A stretch of DNA of 11,280 nt from CAYSZX01 sp964548875 (GCA_964548875.1 CAZJSP010000018.1:1-11280); one strand, 5' to 3'. Shown: positions 1 to 7,293, counted from the first letter of the stretch. Notes: generated by a model not told the origin, from the letters alone. Numbers and translations are program-made.

Positions 1-266
1 ATAAAATCCCCGAAGTGTGGGTCGATCTCAAGAAGACCAGCTTCATCCCTGAAGGAAACCAAACAATAACAATAATAATATCATCAACCATATCAATAAT
101 AGTCCTGACTCTTCTCCTCTTCTCTTCTTTATCAATATTATTGGCTATCTTGTTTTCAAAAAATTTTTTTAAACAAGAAGGAAAAGATTTGTTAAAAATA
201 ATTGTTATTAATAAAATAACAAAGACTTTAATTCCAGGACTAATTAACCAAGAGATTATATTTTGA
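1..266 (+). CDS. C-terminal end of a membrane-anchored protein, cut by the window edge
   Basis: The reading frame is open to the left edge (first full codon at base 3), so the first possible start, GTG at 15, is probably not the real start. The visible tail begins with a polar stretch (KIPEVWVDLKKTSFIPEGNQ), followed by a hydrophobic segment of about 30 residues rich in Ile, Leu, Ser and Thr, then a basic, probably cytoplasmic tail ending ...GLINQEIIF. A polar domain, one membrane helix and a positive tail suggest an outward-facing domain anchored at its C-terminus (positive-inside rule). The first 50 bases are less AT-rich than the rest. No family is recognised. Downstream is about 125 bases of AT-rich spacer before the HNH gene. 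Confidence 0.6.
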   Translation, partial: KIPEVWVDLKKTSFIPEGNQTITIIISSTISIIVLTLLLFSSLSILLAILFSKNFFKQEGKDLLKIIVINKITKTLIPGLINQEIIF

Positions 267-365
267 ATTGTATTGTTAAGATCCATATTTTAAAAATTAT
301 ATTATTGTTTATATTGTTATAGTTTTTAAGTTTTTTTTCAACTTTTAAAATTAAATAAAAAAGAT

Positions 366-371
366 TATAAT
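366..371 (+). promoter_or_regulatory. -10 element (TATAAT) for the HNH gene
   Basis: A perfect TATAAT ends 21 bases before the GTG start. No convincing -35 hexamer is seen in the T-rich stretch upstream. Predicted transcription start is near 378, giving a leader of about 15 bases. Base composition makes chance TATAAT sites common here. Confidence 0.45.
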
Positions 372-392
372 AAAATTAGTAGCTTAACAGAG

Positions 393-776
393 GTGATAAA
401 AGCCGTAAAAGGATTTAACCGATCACAAAAAAAATTAATAAAAAAGAGAGACAAAAACCAATGCCAGCTTCCAAAATGCCACTCCACAAAAAGATTACAA
501 GTCCATCACATAGTGCCTCGACACTATGCTTGGAAACATCTCAAGTGGAATATCGAGAAGATTAACAGCCTTTTCAATGCTATAACTCTTTGCCGAGACT
601 GCCATAATTACATTCATAATGGTAAGAATGGCAAAGTTATTTATTGGAAAAATCAATATGATTTAGAGTTTCAAAAAACAGCTTACAAAAAAACTCTGAA
701 ATTTATTGAAGAAGAGGGTTTCTGTTATGTCTCTGAGAAATTTGAGCTTGTCACAATACAAGTAAACATTATTTAA
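393..776 (+). CDS. Small stand-alone HNH endonuclease
   Basis: This 127-residue protein carries one complete HNH (beta-beta-alpha-metal) nuclease domain. A CxxxxC pair (C24, C29) is followed by the catalytic-type H38-H39 in LQVHHIVPR, then N62, and a CxxCH knuckle (C67, C70, H71) with H75. The four cysteines would bind a structural zinc; the histidines and N62 would position the catalytic metal and water. It is expected to nick or cut DNA in the cytoplasm. There is no extra specificity domain, so the target cannot be predicted. Such genes occur as homing-type, phage-packaging or restriction-like nucleases; no intron, methylase or phage gene adjoins this one. The GTG start at 393 overlaps a strong Shine-Dalgarno-like AGGTGAT (391-397), and no ATG/GTG/TTG lies at a normal distance beyond it, so the exact start is uncertain by a few codons. 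Its own hairpin terminator overlaps the stop codon. Confidence 0.85.
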   Translation: MIKAVKGFNRSQKKLIKKRDKNQCQLPKCHSTKRLQVHHIVPRHYAWKHLKWNIEKINSLFNAITLCRDCHNYIHNGKNGKVIYWKNQYDLEFQKTAYKKTLKFIEEEGFCYVSEKFELVTIQVNII

Positions 777-797
777 ATTAAAAAATAATGTTTTTTT
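764..797 (+). terminator. Intrinsic terminator of the HNH gene
   Basis: Perfect 11-bp inverted repeat (764-774 with 783-793), loop 775-782, with the T run 791-797 following on the plus strand. The stem is AT-rich. The stop codon (774-776) sits at the top of the left arm. Confidence 0.6.
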
Positions 798-800
798 ATT

Positions 801-829
801 AAAAAAAAAGAGCAAGATTTTTCTTGCTC
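801..829 (-). terminator. Intrinsic terminator of the 80-residue gene
   Basis: Perfect 8-bp stem GAGCAAGA/TCTTGCTC (810-817 with 822-829) and a 4-base loop. On the minus strand it is followed at once by nine T residues (801-809). It lies 12 bases beyond the stop codon of the minus-strand gene and forms a convergent terminator pair with the HNH hairpin. Confidence 0.85.
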
Positions 830-840
830 AAGAAATAAAA

Positions 841-1083
841 TTATTTAAATTGAAATTCTTTACGAAGTAATTTCCTAAAAACTACTCCATCAATTTTCTC
901 TTCTTCGACTCTTTTTTCTATCTCGTGGATTTTTCCACAAAAGAAAAATTCTTTTGAGTCAATAACAACCCCAACTTTTAAAAAGAAACATGACTCTCCT
1001 TCTAAAGTCAGGCCGTTAACGAAGGACTTTAAATCTTCTAATCCGTCTTTATCTCCGCCGAAGAATTGTACCGAAACATTCAT
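841..1083 (-). CDS. 80-residue protein of unknown function
   Basis: The start chosen is the ATG at 1083, because a strong Shine-Dalgarno sequence AAAGGAGG lies 8 bases upstream. The frame also reads further upstream (to a TTG-type start near 1155), but that extension would run through the promoter. The protein starts MNVSVQFFGGDKDG and ends in a basic, amphipathic helix-like tail (KIDGVVFRKLLRKEFQFK). It has no signal peptide or membrane segment and only two cysteines. It is mixed alpha/beta in appearance (VSVQFF, FFLKVGVVID and KEFFFCGKI as possible strands, KIHEIEKRVEEE as a helix). I do not recognise the family. It is a single-gene transcript with its own promoter and terminator, transcribed divergently from tyrS. 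It is the only gene in the window with a textbook Shine-Dalgarno at normal spacing, which suggests high or independent expression. Confidence 0.75.
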   Translation of the reverse strand: MNVSVQFFGGDKDGLEDLKSFVNGLTLEGESCFFLKVGVVIDSKEFFFCGKIHEIEKRVEEEKIDGVVFRKLLRKEFQFK

Positions 1084-1126
1084 TTTTTTTCCTCCTTTTA
1101 ATTGTATTCTTAATGAACCAATAAAA

Positions 1127-1155
1127 ATACTACAACAGAATAACAATAAAATCAA
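1127..1155 (-). promoter_or_regulatory. Promoter of the 80-residue gene
   Basis: Minus-strand TTGATT (1155-1150), a 17-bp spacer and TAGTAT (1132-1127). Predicted transcription start is near 1120, giving a leader of about 37 bases that contains the Shine-Dalgarno. Confidence 0.6.
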
Positions 1156-1156
1156 A

Positions 1157-1185
1157 TTGTTAATTTTTAGTATTTTTTCTATAAT
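1157..1185 (+). promoter_or_regulatory. tyrS promoter, predicted leaderless
   Basis: TTGTTA (1157-1162), a 17-bp spacer and a perfect TATAAT (1180-1185). The expected transcription start (about 1192) is adjacent to the tyrS ATG at 1193, and no ribosome binding site exists. Its -35 box is one base away from the -35 box of the divergent gene. Confidence 0.75.
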
Positions 1186-1192
1186 AACCCTA

Positions 1193-2398
1193 ATGAAAAT
1201 AAATACCGATTCTAAAATAATAGATGAAATTCTTAATCGAGGAACTATTGCCCAGATACTTCCTTCTAAAAAAGAATTTAAAGAAAAACTTTTAAGTGGT
1301 AAACGACTGAAATTTTATATTGGGTTTGATGCTACTGCTCCGGTTCTCCATTTAAGCCATGCTAAAAACTTTATGCTAATGGAAAGGTTTAGACAATTAG
1401 GACATGAAGTAATTATTCTTTTTGGAGATTTTACCGCTAGAATAGGAGACCCAACAGGCAAAGAATCAGCCAGACAGCAACTAACCAGAAAACAAGTTTT
1501 AGAAAACATTAAAGCTTGGAAGAAAATGATTAAGCCTTTAATGGATTTCGAAGACAAAAACAATCCTCCTAAAATAATGCATAATCACGATTGGCTATCC
1601 AAATTAAGCTTAGAAGATGTTATGGAATTGGCTAGTAACTTTACGGTCCAACAAATAATGGAACGAGATATGTTCCAGAAAAGATTAAAAGATAGGAAAC
1701 CAATCTATCTGCATGAGTTTTTATACCCTCTTATGCAAGGATACGATTCAGTAGCCATGAACGTTGATGTAGAGGTCTGTGGAACAGATCAAATCTTTAA
1801 CGCTTTAGCTGGAAGAACCCTTTTAAAAAAGATTAAAAATAAAGACAAATTTGTTGTTGCTTTAACCCTTATGGAAAATCCAAAAACTGGAGAATTAATG
1901 TCTAAAAGCAAGGGAATAGGGGTATTTATTAATGTCCCCGCTAAAGACCTTTATGGCCAGGTTATGGCTCAACCAGACGAAATGATTGAAATTTTATTTA
2001 TTAATAATACTCTTCTCTCCCTAAAAAAAATTAAAGAAATAATGAAAAAGAATCCTAAAGACTCTAAAATGAAATTAGCTTTTGAAATTACTAAAATATT
2101 TCATGGAAATAAAAAAGCAAAAGAAGCAGAAAAAGAATTCATTGGTGTTTTTCAAGAAAATAAAAAACCAAACCAAATAAAAAAATTTAAAATAGATGAA
2201 GAAAAAATTAATATTGTTGATTTATTAAAAAAATCAGGACTAGCAAAAAGTAAAAGTGAGGCAAGAAGACTAATCCAACAAAAAGGAATTAAATTAAACG
2301 ACAAAACTATAGAAAAAGAAAAAGAAATTAAAATTCCTAAAAAAGGAATTATTCTCCAAAGAGGAAAAAGAAGATTCAGGAAAATTACCCCTAAATAA
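1193..2398 (+). CDS. tyrS: Tyrosyl-tRNA synthetase
   Basis: Class I aminoacyl-tRNA synthetase that charges tRNA-Tyr in the cytoplasm; 401 residues, normal for bacterial TyrRS. The Rossmann catalytic domain starts with FYIGFDATAP (about 41-50) and the HIGH-type motif HLSH (53-56). It continues with GDFTARIGDPTGK (78-90), the tyrosine-pocket segment HEFLYPLMQGYDSVA (174-188), CGTDQIFN (196-203) and a KMSKS-type loop LMSKS (235-239). The last 60 or so residues form an S4-like RNA-binding domain (LLKKSGLAKSKSEARRLIQQ...) that contacts the tRNA. The ATG at 1193 is preferred over the upstream in-frame TTG at 1157, because that codon lies inside the -35 box and the extra residues (LIFSIFS...) are not family-like. 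The gene appears to be transcribed without a leader. A strong hairpin follows the stop directly. Confidence 0.96.
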   Translation: MKINTDSKIIDEILNRGTIAQILPSKKEFKEKLLSGKRLKFYIGFDATAPVLHLSHAKNFMLMERFRQLGHEVIILFGDFTARIGDPTGKESARQQLTRKQVLENIKAWKKMIKPLMDFEDKNNPPKIMHNHDWLSKLSLEDVMELASNFTVQQIMERDMFQKRLKDRKPIYLHEFLYPLMQGYDSVAMNVDVEVCGTDQIFNALAGRTLLKKIKNKDKFVVALTLMENPKTGELMSKSKGIGVFINVPAKDLYGQVMAQPDEMIEILFINNTLLSLKKIKEIMKKNPKDSKMKLAFEITKIFHGNKKAKEAEKEFIGVFQENKKPNQIKKFKIDEEKINIVDLLKKSGLAKSKSEARRLIQQKGIKLNDKTIEKEKEIKIPKKGIILQRGKRRFRKITPK

Positions 2399-2428
2399 AA
2401 ATCGGCTCAAAAGCCGATTTCTATTTTT
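2399..2428. terminator. Bidirectional terminator between tyrS and the chaperone gene
   Basis: A 9-bp stem (2399-2407 with 2412-2420) around AATCGGCT/AGCCGATT with loop CAAA. T-rich runs follow on both strands (2424-2428 on plus; the A run 2397-2400 on minus). It sits between two genes that converge. Confidence 0.85.
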
Positions 2429-2440
2429 AAATTATTTCTT

Positions 2441-3052
2441 TTAAAGAAATGTTTTTATTTGAGAATTTTGAAATAATCCTTCAACAATTTCCTCAATTAA
2501 TATTTCTGTCTTCTGTTCCACAATAACTTCTTTTATTTGAGATTGAGCCTCTTCAAAAGAGCTGTCCTTAAAAATTTCTTCATTCTCTTTATAATACTCT
2601 TCCATCTCTTCGCTATTAACTGTTATTTCTCTATCTTCTTTAATTTTTTCAAAATATTTTTCAAAAATAATTTCTTCTTTAATATCTTCCCTTAATTGTT
2701 CTCGGGTCATATCAGAATCCTTCAGGGCCTTCTCTAATTCTTCTTCAGAAGAAAATTGCTGAATAATTTGATTATATTGGTTCTCTACCTCCTGCTCTTT
2801 GACAATAACCCCTTCTCTCTCAGCATCTTGTAGAATAAGCTTGTTCCTGATCATGTAATACAAAATGTCTTCTTCCATAAAATCACTCCCCGCCCAAGCA
2901 AGCTGTTTTTCAAATTCTTTTCTATGAATTGGTTCTCCATTTATAGTGGCAACAACCTGTCCTCCTCTTAAAAAATAAAAATTAATTGTTGCAACAATTA
3001 TTACTAAAAGGGAAATAATAACAAATGGATTTTTGAAAATTGAATATTTCAT
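2441..3052 (-). CDS. Membrane-anchored SurA-N-like chaperone lacking the isomerase domain
   Basis: 203 residues. An N-terminal basic start and hydrophobic helix (about 10-28) make a signal anchor. Next comes the SurA/PrsA-type N-terminal signature VATINGEPIHRKEFEKQL (34-51), followed by long amphipathic helices (ILYYMIRNKLILQDAEREG at 63-81, then TREQLREDIKEEIIFEKYF). A YYKENEEIFKDSSFEEAQSQ stretch (153-172) normally flanks a parvulin rotamase domain on both sides. Here the roughly 90-100 residue rotamase is absent and the flanks are joined directly. The role is inferred: a holdase-type chaperone on the outer face of the cytoplasmic membrane assisting secreted proteins. It is acidic, with Glu-rich coiled helices. 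There is no Shine-Dalgarno; the gene has its own promoter and lies 63 bases downstream of valS. Confidence 0.8.
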   Translation of the reverse strand: MKYSIFKNPFVIISLLVIIVATINFYFLRGGQVVATINGEPIHRKEFEKQLAWAGSDFMEEDILYYMIRNKLILQDAEREGVIVKEQEVENQYNQIIQQFSSEEELEKALKDSDMTREQLREDIKEEIIFEKYFEKIKEDREITVNSEEMEEYYKENEEIFKDSSFEEAQSQIKEVIVEQKTEILIEEIVEGLFQNSQIKTFL

Positions 3053-3078
3053 TCTTATTATTTTTATTTAATTTAACT

Positions 3079-3108
3079 ATTATAATGATTTAACAACAAA
3101 ACATTCAA
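3079..3108 (-). promoter_or_regulatory. Promoter of the SurA-like gene
   Basis: Minus-strand TTGAAT (3108-3103), an 18-bp spacer and a perfect TATAAT (3084-3079). Predicted start is near 3072, giving a 20-base leader with no recognisable Shine-Dalgarno. It fills the valS/chaperone gap, so the chaperone need not depend on valS readthrough. Confidence 0.6.
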
Positions 3109-3115
3109 AAGTCAA

Positions 3116-5455
3116 TTAAGAATTAAACTTAATAAACAACATTTTCTCTAATTTCTTTTTGAAAATATCTAGATTAACTTTTGTTTTAGGAGAATAATCT
3201 TCTAAAACATCTTTAAATCTTAATTTTTTATCAGCTTTTTCTTTTCTAATGGCATCTATCTCTTGAATAAAGCAATCAATTTCCTCTGCCTCTTTTTTAT
3301 CCATAGTCCAGTCTTGATTAGGCTCAGGCCAACCTGTTTGATGAATGCTTTTTTCTTCTATATCCCCCTCAAACATTTCTTGATAAATCTCTTCCGTCAC
3401 AAAAGGAATAATTGGAGCATATAATTTAATAATATTAAACAGACAATAATAGAGGGTGTATTGAACAGCCTCTTTTTTAGATCTATGCTTAATCATTTCT
3501 AAATAATAATCACAAAATGTGGCCCAAAAGAAATCATCTAAAGTTTTTCTGGCCTTAGCGTATTCATATTTTTCAAAAAAACAAGTTGTTTTTTTAATAG
3601 TCTGATTTAATTCATTTAAAATCCATTTATCTTCTGGGTCTAAATTATATTTTTTTCTTTTAGGCTTAAAACTACCGATGTTCATAGAACAAAATTTAGC
3701 AGCATTCCAAATCTTAGTTACTAAATGTTTTCCTTTTTTTACTTCTCTTAATTCAAATCTATGATTTTGACCTAAAGTAGCCCCAGTGGCCCAATATCTA
3801 ATCGCATCAGCCCCAAAATCATTAAGTAATTTGTTTGGTTCAACATAATTCCCTAATCTTTTAGATATCTTGTTTCCCTTCTCATCTAACCCATGTCCTG
3901 AAATCATAACGTCATGAAAGGGGGTATCGTTAAAATGGTAAAAAGACTTTACAATTGAATAAAACAGCCAAGTTCTAATTATTTCAAAAGCTTGAGGCCT
4001 TAAAGAATTAGGAAAGATTTTATCTTTTAGGTCCTTATTTTCAACCAACTCTCTAATAATAAAAGGAGTGCAAGATGAGGTTGCCCATGTATCCATCACA
4101 CTTTCTTCAGGTTTAAACTTCTTGGATTCACACTGAGGGCATTTTTCTAAAGAAGGTTTCTTTTCAGTGGGATCTACAGGCAAATCTTCTTCTTTGGGAA
4201 GAATAATCTCTCCGCATTTTTGACAATACCAAACGGGAAAGGGAACGCCATAATACCTCTGTCTTGATATACACCAGTCCCATTTCAAACCATCAATCCA
4301 ATCATGATAAATTATTTTCATTTTTTCCGGATACCAATTCAACCTTTCCCCCATTTCTATCAATTTATCTTTAATATCTAATATTTTAATAAACCACTGA
4401 TCAGATGAAATAAACTCTACCGGAGTATTACATCTTTCATGAACATTAACCGTATGGTCAATGTTCTCCTGCTTAACCAACAATTTTTCTTGATCTAAAT
4501 CTTCTAACATTTTCTCCCTTGCCTTTGCAATTCTTAGCCCCTTATATTTACCAGCTAATTCTGTCATTCTCCCTTTAGAATTAATAACTTCTCTAGAAGG
4601 AAGATTCAATTCTTTAAATTTTTTAACATCTTCAATATCTCCCCAAGTACAAACCATCATTAAGCCACTCCCAAATTCTGGATCTACTGATTCGTCAAAA
4701 AGTAAAGGAACCTCATAATTAAATAATGGGACATTAAATCTCTGCCCTTTTAGTTTCGAATATCTTTTATCTTCCGGATGAGCAAAAAGAGAAACACAGG
4801 CAGGAATTAATTCTGGCCTGGTTGTAGCAATACTATATTTTTCTCCCTGAGAAGAAAAAACAATATAATTTATTTTGCTTTTTTGTTCTTTGTCTTCAAC
4901 GTCAGCTTGAGATAGGGCTGTTTCACAAAAAGGACACCATTGAATTGGGTCTCTTTTTTTATAGATTTTATTTTCTTTGAATAAATCAATAAATGACTTT
5001 TGAGAAATTCTCTGACAGAGAGAATTGATTGTGCTATAAGTTTTAGACCAATCAACAGATATCCCTAGATCGGTCCATAAGTTCTTGTAATTTTGAGAAC
5101 CTTTTTTAGTTTCTTTCAAACAAAGATCAATAAATTCGCTCCGGCTAACTTTAGACTTATCCACATCATATTTTTTTTCTACATATCTTTCAGTTGGCAA
5201 CCCATTATCATCAAATCCCATTGGGTAAAAAACATTATAGCCTTGCATCCTTTTAAATCTCACAACAAACTCAGCCTGAGAGTAGCTCATAATATGTCCA
5301 GCGTGTAAATGTTCAGCGCTAACATAAGGAGGAGGAGTATCAACAGAATAAACAGGCTTTTGAGAATTTTCATCGAATTTATAAATTTCATTCTCTTTCC
5401 AAAAACCTTTCCAGTGCTCTTCTCTTTCTTTAAAGTTGTATTTTTTAGAAAACAC
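3116..5455 (-). CDS. valS: Valyl-tRNA synthetase, archaeal/Rickettsia-type
   Basis: Charges tRNA-Val and edits threonyl-tRNA-Val. At 779 residues it is shorter than typical bacterial ValRS (about 880-950). The HIGH motif is HAGH (51-54), followed by YPMGFDDNGLPTERYVEKKY (77-96), the form found in archaeal-type ValRS. Cysteine pairs CPFC (174-177), CQKC (411-414) and CPQC (439-442) look like zinc-binding knuckles. The editing domain carries TTRPELIPACVSLFAHPED (211-229) and DPEFGSGLMMVCTWGD (258-273), again the archaeal signature. The KMSKS loop reads KISKR (529-533), with Arg replacing the last Ser. An anticodon-binding helical domain follows (about 610-730). The C-terminal coiled-coil arm of bacterial ValRS is absent. 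Start is GTG; the next in-frame Met is after the HIGH motif, so GTG is required. No Shine-Dalgarno is seen. Confidence 0.94.
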   Translation of the reverse strand: MFSKKYNFKEREEHWKGFWKENEIYKFDENSQKPVYSVDTPPPYVSAEHLHAGHIMSYSQAEFVVRFKRMQGYNVFYPMGFDDNGLPTERYVEKKYDVDKSKVSRSEFIDLCLKETKKGSQNYKNLWTDLGISVDWSKTYSTINSLCQRISQKSFIDLFKENKIYKKRDPIQWCPFCETALSQADVEDKEQKSKINYIVFSSQGEKYSIATTRPELIPACVSLFAHPEDKRYSKLKGQRFNVPLFNYEVPLLFDESVDPEFGSGLMMVCTWGDIEDVKKFKELNLPSREVINSKGRMTELAGKYKGLRIAKAREKMLEDLDQEKLLVKQENIDHTVNVHERCNTPVEFISSDQWFIKILDIKDKLIEMGERLNWYPEKMKIIYHDWIDGLKWDWCISRQRYYGVPFPVWYCQKCGEIILPKEEDLPVDPTEKKPSLEKCPQCESKKFKPEESVMDTWATSSCTPFIIRELVENKDLKDKIFPNSLRPQAFEIIRTWLFYSIVKSFYHFNDTPFHDVMISGHGLDEKGNKISKRLGNYVEPNKLLNDFGADAIRYWATGATLGQNHRFELREVKKGKHLVTKIWNAAKFCSMNIGSFKPKRKKYNLDPEDKWILNELNQTIKKTTCFFEKYEYAKARKTLDDFFWATFCDYYLEMIKHRSKKEAVQYTLYYCLFNIIKLYAPIIPFVTEEIYQEMFEGDIEEKSIHQTGWPEPNQDWTMDKKEAEEIDCFIQEIDAIRKEKADKKLRFKDVLEDYSPKTKVNLDIFKKKLEKMLFIKFNS

Positions 5456-5492
5456 TTTTTTAAAATTTAAATTAATAAGTCTTTTTTAGAAT

Positions 5493-5520
5493 ATAATAAA
5501 AGAAAACTAGCTTCAAGCAA
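5493..5520 (-). promoter_or_regulatory. Probable valS promoter
   Basis: Minus-strand TTGCTT (5520-5515), a 16-bp spacer and TATTAT (5498-5493); predicted leader about 31 bases. A perfect TATAAT also lies further upstream (5533-5528) but without a good -35 at the right distance, so which is used is unclear. Confidence 0.4.
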
Positions 5521-5565
5521 CAAATCTATTATAGCAAAAACCTAAGAAATAATCTTAAAATCAAA

Positions 5566-5582
5566 AACTCTTAAAAAGAGTT
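5566..5582 (-). terminator. Possible terminator downstream of the CCA-family gene
   Basis: Perfect 7-bp repeat AACTCTT/AAGAGTT (5566-5572 with 5576-5582) with a 3-base loop. On the minus strand the hairpin is followed by a T-rich run (TTTGATTTT). It lies about 95 bases past the stop at 5678 and upstream of the valS promoter. The stem is weak. The rest of 5456-5677 contains only AT-rich spacer and a weaker 6-bp hairpin (5615-5629). Confidence 0.45.
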
Positions 5583-5677
5583 CTTAATAAATCGGTCTTG
5601 CAATACCTTCATATAACTTTCAAAAAGTTCTATTGTAATGATATTTTTATCTAAATAAATATTTTCTTATTCTTTAA

Positions 5678-7276
5678 TCATTTTTTATCTTTTTTGAGAT
5701 CTTCAATTTTCTTTTCTAAAATTTGAACAGCCTCCTCAGATTTTTTACAGTTTCGAGCTATTCTTAAAACTATTTCTTTTGAAAAATCAAAGTCATCTCT
5801 TAGTTCATTAGAAAGTCTAATTAATCTTCCGATATCGGGCCCTCCTTCAAAACCAAAATTCATCCAGTCTCTTCCTCGAGTTAAGTCAACAGGCTTACTT
5901 TTTTCAACTTCAAGCTTTCTAGCTATTTGTAATAACCATTTAGCAGGCAAATATTTATTAGGATCTAAAAGCATATTCTCTCTTCTTTTTTCAGAGTAAG
6001 GCCCACGTCCTAAATGATCTGCTTCACTAATAAGAACTAATTCTTGGATTGTAGCTGGATGTATTCTTTTAGCCAAACGACGAATAGTGCCATTAGAAAT
6101 ATTTTGATTATTGAGATGGCTATCTATATAAAAAGTGGTTGGAGTAAGATGCTCTTTTACTAATCGAACAACCTTCTTTCTTACCTCATTACTAATCCCC
6201 ATTTTAGTCAAAAACTTTTTAGTGGGTTCTATTCCTGCTTTCGCATGCCCAAGAGAACGAATATGATCATTCACAAATTCTGTAGTAGCTGGTTTTCCTA
6301 AGTCATGACACAAAGAAGTAAGCATAATAGTTAATGCCTTTTGCTCCTCTAATCCTTCCCTTCTAATAATATCAGCTGCCTTATCCACTACCATTAAAGT
6401 ATGAATCCATACATCTCCCTCCGGATGCCATTTCTTGTCTTGTTTAGTTTCGGCTAAAGGAGGAAATTGAGGATGAACTTCTCTAAAAACTCCTAACATC
6501 ATACCAGCCGATAAACCTAAAGATGGTTTTTCTGATTTTAATAATAATTTTTTCCACTCTTCACCGATACGCTCTTTAGGTAGTTCTTTTAGCTCTAAAG
6601 TCATTTCTTTCATAATTTCAGAAGTTTCTTTCTCTATTTCTAATCCAAACCTTCCAACAAATTGAATACCTCTTAATACCCTTAAAGGATCATCTTTAAA
6701 TCTTTCTTTATCGGTTACTTTTAATATTCTATTTTTAATATCTTCTGCCCCATTAAAAGGATCATAAAGTTCTCCGGTTAAAGGATCAGCAGCAACAGAA
6801 TTCATTGTAAAATCTCTCCTTCTGGCAGCATCCTCAATGCTCATATGAGGATCTGTTTTAACTTCAAAACCTCTGTGACCAACACCTATTTTAGAATCTT
6901 TACGAGGTAAAGAAACATCAATATCAACCCCATCTTCTATAAAAATTTTTAAAATTCCAAAGGACTTTCCAACGTCAGAAACATTGCCTATTTTTTTAAC
7001 TATTTCTTCAATTTTATTGGCCTCTAGACCATAAACTTCTATATCAAAGTCTTTAGATATTTTGCCCATAAGAAAATCTCTGACACTTCCTCCGACTAAT
7101 AAAGCCTGTCCGTCTTCTTTTTTAATTTCTTCCGCTATTTCTAAAACTTTTTCATAAGTCTTTTTTTGTTCTATTAGGTGTTGTTCCGTCATAATTTCAA
7201 GGAACTCTTTTGGCTGAATAAATCCTTTTTCCTTTAATTCTTTATTTTCTTTATAGTTTATTTCTTTTGATTTCAT
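5678..7276 (-). CDS. cca: CCA-adding / poly(A)-polymerase family nucleotidyltransferase with HD domain
   Basis: 532 residues. The class II nucleotidyltransferase head has LVGGSVRD (60-67), the catalytic pair D76/D78 in KDFDIEVYG, RRRDFTMNS (152-160) and DPLRVLRGIQFVGRFG (196-211), the hallmarks of tRNA CCA-adding enzymes and bacterial poly(A) polymerase. From about 284 comes an HD phosphohydrolase domain: H292, the H324-D325 doublet in CHDLGKP, H344 and H376. In bacterial CCA enzymes the head adds C, C and A to tRNA 3' ends, and the HD domain has phosphatase/phosphodiesterase activity. As no other tRNA nucleotidyltransferase is visible here, CCA addition is the likelier role, but sequence alone does not exclude poly(A) polymerase. 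About 45 residues precede the usual start of the head domain and are Lys/Glu-rich. The ATG at 7276 lacks a Shine-Dalgarno. Confidence 0.88.
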   Translation of the reverse strand: MKSKEINYKENKELKEKGFIQPKEFLEIMTEQHLIEQKKTYEKVLEIAEEIKKEDGQALLVGGSVRDFLMGKISKDFDIEVYGLEANKIEEIVKKIGNVSDVGKSFGILKIFIEDGVDIDVSLPRKDSKIGVGHRGFEVKTDPHMSIEDAARRRDFTMNSVAADPLTGELYDPFNGAEDIKNRILKVTDKERFKDDPLRVLRGIQFVGRFGLEIEKETSEIMKEMTLELKELPKERIGEEWKKLLLKSEKPSLGLSAGMMLGVFREVHPQFPPLAETKQDKKWHPEGDVWIHTLMVVDKAADIIRREGLEEQKALTIMLTSLCHDLGKPATTEFVNDHIRSLGHAKAGIEPTKKFLTKMGISNEVRKKVVRLVKEHLTPTTFYIDSHLNNQNISNGTIRRLAKRIHPATIQELVLISEADHLGRGPYSEKRRENMLLDPNKYLPAKWLLQIARKLEVEKSKPVDLTRGRDWMNFGFEGGPDIGRLIRLSNELRDDFDFSKEIVLRIARNCKKSEEAVQILEKKIEDLKKDKK

Positions 7277-7293
7277 ATTTAAAGATTTTATTT

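Noticed and set aside
1084..1155. N-terminal extension of the 80-residue gene (hydrophobic MILLLFCCSIFIG...)
   Set aside because: It resembles a signal peptide, but it lies in the promoter/leader region, and a full Shine-Dalgarno sits just before the internal ATG at 1083.
1157..1192. N-terminal extension of TyrRS from the TTG at 1157
   Set aside because: The extra codons coincide with the -35 and -10 boxes of a near-consensus promoter, and the added residues are not family-like.
1315..1563. Minus-strand frame inside tyrS; similar antisense frames inside valS and the ABC genes
   Set aside because: These are shadows of well-supported genes, with no independent signals or family features.
3116..5455. 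Use of the UGA=Gly code (Gracilibacteria/Absconditabacteria)
   Set aside because: The long genes have no in-frame TGA, while TGA ends the ABC ATPase and MazG A within ATGA overlaps, so TGA is a stop here.
5615..5629. Hairpin AACTTT/AAAGTT downstream of the CCA-family gene
   Set aside because: Six weak base pairs and no T run on either strand; expected by chance in such AT-rich DNA.
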